Assembly: GCA_000431135.1 (NCBI GenBank)
Contig: HF987776.1
Coordinates: forward strand, 1-13,012
Source of the DNA: Clostridium sp. CAG:590
GTDB lineage: Bacteria > Bacillota > Clostridia > Lachnospirales > Lachnospiraceae
DNA length: 13,012 nucleotides
Reading direction: 5' to 3'
The notes under the pieces were generated by a model. The model made no database searches and had not been told where the DNA came from. It saw only the letters and a list, made by a program, of their open reading frames with translations. Within the stretch, counting starts at the first letter, position 1; each line of letters begins with the position of its first letter. Both the position numbers and the translations under genes were made by a program. This document shows, piece by piece, positions 13,009-13,012 of this stretch.

Positions 13009-13012
13009 GTGA

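Overview
The window looks like ordinary chromosome from a low-GC, Gram-positive anaerobe, most likely a Lachnospiraceae-type Clostridium relative. This rests on AT-rich spacers, near-consensus sigma-A promoters, strong AGGAGG-type ribosome binding sites, U-tailed intrinsic terminators, and a gene set including long-form HPF, type I dehydroquinase, DegV and a COG2509-type flavoprotein. All eleven complete genes and the partial one at the left edge lie on the + strand. I see no tRNA, rRNA, IS element, prophage or CRISPR array.

Layout. Positions 1-117 hold the C-terminal end of a probable membrane protein. A 584-nt non-coding stretch (118-701) follows. It carries a cluster of DnaA-box-like 9-mers (295-428), then an extended -10 promoter and a folded 5' leader in front of hpf (702-1229), which encodes the ribosome hibernation factor. 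An unrecognised 82-aa gene (1365-1613) ends at a very strong terminator. A tight three-gene operon comes next (1774-5272): aroD, a membrane-anchored alpha/beta-hydrolase-like protein with a long charged helix, and an HD-domain dNTP triphosphohydrolase. Single-gene units then encode an SGNH esterase (5415-6077), a LysR regulator (6176-7087) and a DegV fatty-acid-binding protein (7216-8070).

The right third holds amino-acid and redox genes. cysK (8324-9259) sits behind a perfect consensus promoter and a textbook cre-like site. A three-cysteine Rrf2 regulator (9529-9960) follows and plausibly links Fe-S or cysteine status to sulfur metabolism. Then come a flavoprotein with a ferredoxin-type cysteine motif (10041-11408) and a D-serine ammonia-lyase, dsdA (11728-13008), behind a roughly 160-nt structured leader. 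cysK and dsdA are both PLP enzymes of serine/cysteine metabolism.

I found no clearly new multi-gene system. The best candidates for something undescribed are the DnaA-box cluster and folded leader upstream of hpf, the hydrolase whose nucleophile-elbow serine is an aspartate, the three-hairpin element at 9338-9468, the CxxCxxCxxxC motif in the flavoprotein, and the dsdA leader. All calls come from reading the sequence; no database search was run.
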